From contig JAADHX010000010.1 in NCBI GenBank assembly GCA_013151655.1, forward strand, positions 1 through 8,116: a stretch of DNA of 8,116 bases, read 5' to 3'. The notes beneath the pieces were generated by a model. It saw nothing but the letters and a program-made list of their open reading frames with translations, had not been told where the DNA came from and did not search any database. Made by a program: the position numbers and the translations under genes. The DNA is from Actinomycetota bacterium. Lineage in GTDB: Bacteria > Actinomycetota > Acidimicrobiia > Acidimicrobiales > Poriferisodalaceae. This document shows positions 5,517-8,116 of this stretch, in pieces. Position 1 is the stretch's first letter. Every line of letters begins with the position of its first letter.

Positions 5517-5612
5517 CTAGGAACGCCAGACGGTCTGAGCCACCCTCATGAAGTTCCCGCCGAGGATCTTGTCGATCGTTCGTTTCCAGCCCAGATCGAT
5601 TTCTCTGCTCGG
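5517..5612 (-). pseudogene. Relic of an amidohydrolase / M19 dipeptidase-like C-terminus
   Basis: On the minus strand, 31 codons between two in-frame stops (TAG at 5613-5615 and TAG at 5517-5519) read PSREIDLGWKRT, then IDKILGGNFMRVAQTVWRS. The KILGGNFMRV...VW ending closely resembles the conserved C-terminus of membrane (renal-type) dipeptidases and related metal-dependent amidohydrolases. No start codon or upstream catalytic domain remains in any frame that I can see, and the flanking DNA is unlike that family. It is best read as the last remnant of a deleted gene. The M19 assignment is less sure than the view that it is a coding relic. Confidence 0.45.
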
Positions 5613-5620
5613 CTACTGAA

Positions 5621-5644
5621 CTGGTTCGAGCGCTGGTTCGAAGG
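5621..5644. repeat. Two-copy 12-bp tandem near-repeat
   Basis: CTGGTTCGAGCG (5621-5632) is followed directly by CTGGTTCGAAGG (5633-5644). The shared 9-mer CTGGTTCGA occurs twice in register. It lies in the non-coding gap beside the amidohydrolase relic. It may reflect local slippage; no function is claimed. Confidence 0.5.
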
Positions 5645-5695
5645 CAAGTCCCACCCGAGCGCATAGATATCATGCGACTATGACCCGGACCGACA

Positions 5696-6061
5696 ATGGA
5701 TCGTGACAAGTACAACGAGTTCTGTGGAGCACTACGGTCCACCACTCATGTCGTTCAGTGGGGCGACGCCGACGTGTGGAAAGTTGGCGGCAAGGTCTTC
5801 GCTATCGGCGGTTGGGATGACGGTTCGGTGCTCGGAGTCACGTTCAAGACTTCGCGGACCGACTACGAATTCCTCGTGCGTACGCCGGGCCTTCGACCAG
5901 CGCCGTACCTGGCTTCACGAGGGTTTACCTGGGTGCAGCACTACAAGTTGCCTGGCCTCGACGACGAGGCACTTTGCGAACATCTCGAAGACTCCCATCG
6001 GCTCGTCGCCGAAGGTCTGACGAAGAAACTGCGCGTCGAATTGCGCTTGAACGACGGATGA
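5696..6061 (+). CDS. MmcQ/YjbR-family protein
   Basis: This 121-residue protein matches the MmcQ/YjbR family in length and pattern: an N-terminal helix MDRDKYNEFCGALRSTTH, then WGDADVWKVGGKVFAIGGWD (residues 22-41), VLGVTFKTSRTDYEFLV, a central APYLASRGFTWVQHY and a C-terminal helix with LCEHLEDSHRLVAEGLTKK. The family has a double-wing CyaY-like fold; its members are often called DNA-binding, but function is poorly known. An upstream ATG at 5680 runs quickly into a stop in another frame, so 5696 is the first usable start; no clear Shine-Dalgarno is seen. It stands alone, convergent with the isochorismatase-fold gene. Confidence 0.88.
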   Translation: MDRDKYNEFCGALRSTTHVVQWGDADVWKVGGKVFAIGGWDDGSVLGVTFKTSRTDYEFLVRTPGLRPAPYLASRGFTWVQHYKLPGLDDEALCEHLEDSHRLVAEGLTKKLRVELRLNDG

Positions 6062-6126
6062 CGGCCGGTCCGAGTTAGTAGACAACGACGACGAAGAGAT
6101 ATGGGTGCGTACGACGCAATAGGTTT

Positions 6127-6142
6127 CGCGATTCCACTCGCG
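6127..6142. terminator. Weak hairpin after the isochorismatase-fold gene
   Basis: CGCGA (6127-6131) pairs with TCGCG (6138-6142) around 6 nt, five nt past the minus-strand stop at 6148 and inside the 86-bp gap between convergent genes. No T-run follows, so support is slight. Confidence 0.25.
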
Positions 6143-6147
6143 TGTTG

Positions 6148-6750
6148 TCAGAGCAAGATGCCGTCTGGGCGATCGCCCGTCCAGATCCCCGGGTCGAGGT
6201 GATCGTCCGCGAAGTGCAGGCTGCGGACCCACTCATAGAAGGTGCCCTTGACGGTCGAGATGACAACGCCTGCATCGCGCATGCGCAAGATCCCTGCCGC
6301 GTGAGACTCACCGGGCGATCCAGTCGCGTCGGCGAGTACAACAACCCGAAACCCCTGTTGCAGCAGCCCGAGCGCCGACTGCATCACACAGATGTCGGTC
6401 TCGAACCCGATGAGTACCGCCGTCCGGCGGCCGGTCGATTCGACCGCGTCGAGAATGAGCGGCTCGCCACCGAGCCCGAAGGTCATCTTGTTGTGTTCGA
6501 TCGTGCCATCGGGGAACACTTCTGCAACCGAGGGAACCGTGTTCCCGACGCTTTCGATGCATTCGGCTGTGACCACGATCGGGATGTCGAGGCGGTCAGC
6601 CATCTGGACCGTCCATCGAATCCGGTTCAGCAACAGGCTCGCTGCGTCCTCTGGGAGTTTGTCCACGAACGACTGCTGCACGTCGACGACGATCAACACC
6701 GAGTCGTCTCGATCAGTGAGTTGCTGGTGCGTCAATTGCTGTCCGATCAC
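6148..6750 (-). CDS. Isochorismatase-family cysteine hydrolase
   Basis: From the GTG at 6748-6750 this is a 200-residue protein. The isochorismatase-fold triad is complete: D23 in VLIVVDVQQSFVD, K88 in EHNKMTFG and C121 in GFETDICVMQSA, with the usual cis-peptide region before the cysteine. The strand-helix order and the ADATGSPGESH segment (about 140-150) agree with this fold. Members hydrolyse C-N bonds (nicotinamidase-like, carbamoylases) or, without the cysteine, isochorismate; the Cys here indicates amidase-type chemistry, but the substrate is not predictable. The frame stays open to a TTG at 6792, but GTG 6750 has GGAG 8 nt upstream (6759-6762) and gives the family's normal N-terminus. 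Neighbours do not reveal a pathway. Confidence 0.9.
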   Translation of the reverse strand: MIGQQLTHQQLTDRDDSVLIVVDVQQSFVDKLPEDAASLLLNRIRWTVQMADRLDIPIVVTAECIESVGNTVPSVAEVFPDGTIEHNKMTFGLGGEPLILDAVESTGRRTAVLIGFETDICVMQSALGLLQQGFRVVVLADATGSPGESHAAGILRMRDAGVVISTVKGTFYEWVRSLHFADDHLDPGIWTGDRPDGILL

Positions 6751-6758
6751 TGCCAGTT

Positions 6759-6762
6759 CTCC
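6759..6762 (-). promoter_or_regulatory. Ribosome binding site deciding the GTG start
   Basis: GGAG on the minus strand lies 8 nt upstream of GTG 6748-6750. The longer open frame beginning at TTG 6792 has no comparable site, so this motif decides the start of the isochorismatase-fold gene. Confidence 0.55.
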
Positions 6763-6826
6763 AGTTCGATCGCGGCCTGAGGCTTCTAGCAAGTTTACGG
6801 GCGATCAGACCGTCGGCCGGTGTGGC

Positions 6827-6976
6827 TTTCGGTCTCGACTTGGATAGGCCACCTCTGGACTGAATAGCCTCGGGATCGAGTAGATAGATGCCAACGGCGA
6901 CGCCTATGTCGGAGCGTCCAACTGTCTCAAGCAGGGTCAGAGCATTTGACGTGGCTAGCAGAGGCCAAAGAAACAC
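6827..6976 (-). pseudogene. Possible relic of a TIM-barrel sugar isomerase/epimerase gene
   Basis: The minus-strand frame here reads LATSNALTLLETVGRSDIGV followed by AVGIYLLDPE, which resembles the segment of sugar phosphate isomerase/epimerase (xylose-isomerase-like TIM barrel) proteins where ALxLLxxVGRPNVGVxxDxxHL occurs. The expected metal-binding Asp and His are Gly and Leu. No larger domain is present, and the frame then runs into the start of the isochorismatase-fold gene. It fills the 200-bp gap before that gene. It could equally be chance translation of non-coding DNA. Confidence 0.22.
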
Positions 6977-6991
6977 CCAACAGCCGAGACA

Positions 6992-7360
6992 TCAGTCCTC
7001 GGCTCGAACCCTGATTACACAGAACTCGTTTCCCTCCGGATCCGCCATGACCACTGTTTCTTCTGTTGTCGGTTCCGCTTCTCGAGCGAGAACTGACGCA
7101 CCGAGGGACCCCAAGCGTTCGACCTCAACCTCGACATCATCGACCACCACGTCAAAGTGCATCCTGTTCTTCACCTGCTTGGGCTCGGGCACCTTTTGCA
7201 GAGTGAATCCGCGCGGTCCCGAACGCGGCGACAACGCGCGGAGCATCATCCAGTCACCCTCACGCTCGACATCTTTGAAATCCAGCGCCTCCGACCAGAA
7301 ACTCCCCACGAGCTCCAAGTCGGCACAATCGAGCGTGATCGACAAATGAAGCACAGTCAT
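6992..7360 (-). CDS. Small VOC/glyoxalase-like protein
   Basis: This 122-residue single-domain protein has two beta-alpha-beta modules of the vicinal-oxygen-chelate fold. The first is LHLSITLDCADLELVGSFWS with WSEALDF; the second begins KNRMHFDVVVDDVEVEVERL and ends VVMADPEGNEFCVIRV. H68 and E112 are plausible metal ligands; with few other polar residues it belongs to the glyoxalase-like group that is abundant in Actinomycetota and mostly uncharacterised. It is unrelated in detail to the arsI gene upstream: it lacks the vicinal cysteine pair, so a role in arsenic chemistry is not supported. No Shine-Dalgarno is evident. It lies on the same strand as the cyclase-family gene 74 bp upstream. Confidence 0.87.
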   Translation of the reverse strand: MTVLHLSITLDCADLELVGSFWSEALDFKDVEREGDWMMLRALSPRSGPRGFTLQKVPEPKQVKNRMHFDVVVDDVEVEVERLGSLGASVLAREAEPTTEETVVMADPEGNEFCVIRVRAED

Positions 7361-7434
7361 CTGCCCATTTTGTCATCGTCCACCTCACACAACAAACCTG
7401 CTCCATCAGCATCATGCACCGACGACGCTGGCCG

Positions 7435-8088
7435 CTATGGGATCGTGGCGTAGGCGCGGACGGTAAACGTACCGGCGCCTGCGATTTTGGGCGGCACCGC
7501 TGTGAAAGTGAACCCTTCTTTGGGCAGCGGAGCGAGGCCAGTGAGGTGTTCGATGATCGGGATGTCGGCCCCGAGCAGCGCTGTGTGCACCGGGCGTTCG
7601 AGATCGTCGGTGCCGTCGATATTGAGCGAGTCGATCCCCACGCACGCCACCCCGGCAGCCACAAGAGCCTCGGCGGAGGCGGCGGTGAGAAAGGGGTGCT
7701 CCTGTCCGTATTCAGGTTGTCCGAAGTATCGAGAGTGACCGGTGCGAATAAGCACCGCATGTCCTGACACACCGGAGAGTTCGCTCGGGTCGAGATCTAT
7801 CGAGCGTTCGCCTCGGCGGTCGAGACACACAGCCGGGACAGCAGCGACGCGGTTCAAGTCGAGCGCCGTGAGGTCGTGGCCGGCCGCGAATCGATGGAAC
7901 GGAACATCGAGGTATGTGCCGGTATTGGTGCAGATCTCGATCATGCCAATGTGAAAGGTCACACCGGGGCCGTAGACGGTTTCGGCGGCATCGCGACTCA
8001 GGTGTGTTCCTATCACGGGACCTGGGAGGCCTGGATAGGTGGTCATGGCGTCGACGATCGAATGGCTCAGGTCAATGTGGACCGCCAT
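7435..8088 (-). CDS. Cyclase-family (kynurenine formamidase-like) hydrolase with altered metal motif
   Basis: This 217-residue protein fits the cyclase/KynB family in length and order: IDLSHSIVDAMTTYPGLPGP at the N-terminus, the motif region CTNTGTYLDVPFHRFAAGHD (53-72), VGIDSLNIDG (150-159) and PVHTALLGADIPIIEHL (166-182). The family metal motif HxGTHxDxPxH reads NTGTYLDVPFH here, so the two histidines are N55 and Y59, while D61, H65, H168 and E180 are kept. Related proteins hydrolyse formamides or lactones with zinc or manganese. The changed motif suggests a single-metal or different-substrate subfamily rather than true formylkynurenine hydrolysis, and no tryptophan-degradation gene is nearby. 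ATG 8086-8088 was chosen; the frame is open upstream to the edge, but no other start codon occurs there. Confidence 0.88.
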   Translation of the reverse strand: MAVHIDLSHSIVDAMTTYPGLPGPVIGTHLSRDAAETVYGPGVTFHIGMIEICTNTGTYLDVPFHRFAAGHDLTALDLNRVAAVPAVCLDRRGERSIDLDPSELSGVSGHAVLIRTGHSRYFGQPEYGQEHPFLTAASAEALVAAGVACVGIDSLNIDGTDDLERPVHTALLGADIPIIEHLTGLAPLPKEGFTFTAVPPKIAGAGTFTVRAYATIP

Positions 8089-8116
8089 GATGCCTAGATC
8101 CGCCGACCGGTGGTGG

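Noticed and set aside
5621..5660. tRNA-like GGTTCGA motif, occurring twice
   Set aside because: The flanks of neither copy form a T-stem, and there is no acceptor stem, D-arm or anticodon arm around them.
6142..6780. 212-codon plus-strand open frame opposite the isochorismatase-fold gene
   Set aside because: The minus-strand protein has the complete D-K-C triad; the plus-strand translation is charged and featureless.
6751..6792. TTG start at 6792 for the isochorismatase-fold protein
   Set aside because: It has no Shine-Dalgarno and adds 14 residues outside the domain; GTG 6750 has a GGAG at proper spacing.
6992..7360. Second arsenic-related VOC enzyme
   Set aside because: The protein lacks the vicinal cysteine pair and ArsI/CadI signatures and lies far from the ars operon.
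1..8116. Defence system, CRISPR array or mobile element
   Set aside because: No repeat-spacer pattern, transposase, integrase or known defence domain is visible on either strand.

Overview
The window is a compact bacterial chromosomal segment of fairly high G+C, with GTG starts, 4-bp GTGA gene overlaps, a mycothiol-type DinB-fold enzyme (MDMPI/TIGR03083 class), a DUF6069 membrane protein and a CadI-like ArsI. Together these point to an Actinomycetota genome. I cannot name the genus from sequence alone. There is no rRNA, tRNA, CRISPR array, transposase or phage gene in the window.

Left part (1-1851): the N-terminal piece of a TetR-family regulator (minus strand) runs off the left edge. Its start codon lies inside a perfect 20-bp-arm inverted repeat. 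Next come two minus-strand genes that probably form an operon, a YceI-family protein followed 3 bp later by a DUF6069 four-helix membrane protein. A MarR-family regulator is divergent from them, and the 108-bp gap between holds repeated CTTCAAGTA-type half-sites and a good promoter for the yceI side.

Centre (1879-5506): this is an arsenic-resistance island. On the minus strand lie an ArsR-family repressor and a mycothiol-dependent-type enzyme. Divergently on the plus strand lies a tightly coupled operon: ArsI/CadI-type C-As lyase, an Acr3-like arsenite permease, and an epoxide-hydrolase-like alpha/beta hydrolase that ends in a vicinal cysteine pair (GCCG). The plausible logic is that ArsI demethylates or de-arylates trivalent organoarsenicals to As(III), Acr3 exports it, and ArsR controls both directions from a 59-bp gap. 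The roles of the hydrolase and of the thiol enzyme in this island are not established, and they are the best candidates for something undescribed here.

Right part (5507-8116): this is a looser accessory stretch of small enzymes: a decayed C-terminal fragment of an amidohydrolase/M19-dipeptidase-like gene, an MmcQ/YjbR protein (plus strand), and then on the minus strand an isochorismatase-fold cysteine hydrolase, a small VOC protein and a cyclase-family (kynurenine-formamidase-like) protein with an altered metal motif. A possible second gene relic lies between the isochorismatase-fold and VOC genes. These look like independent single-gene units.
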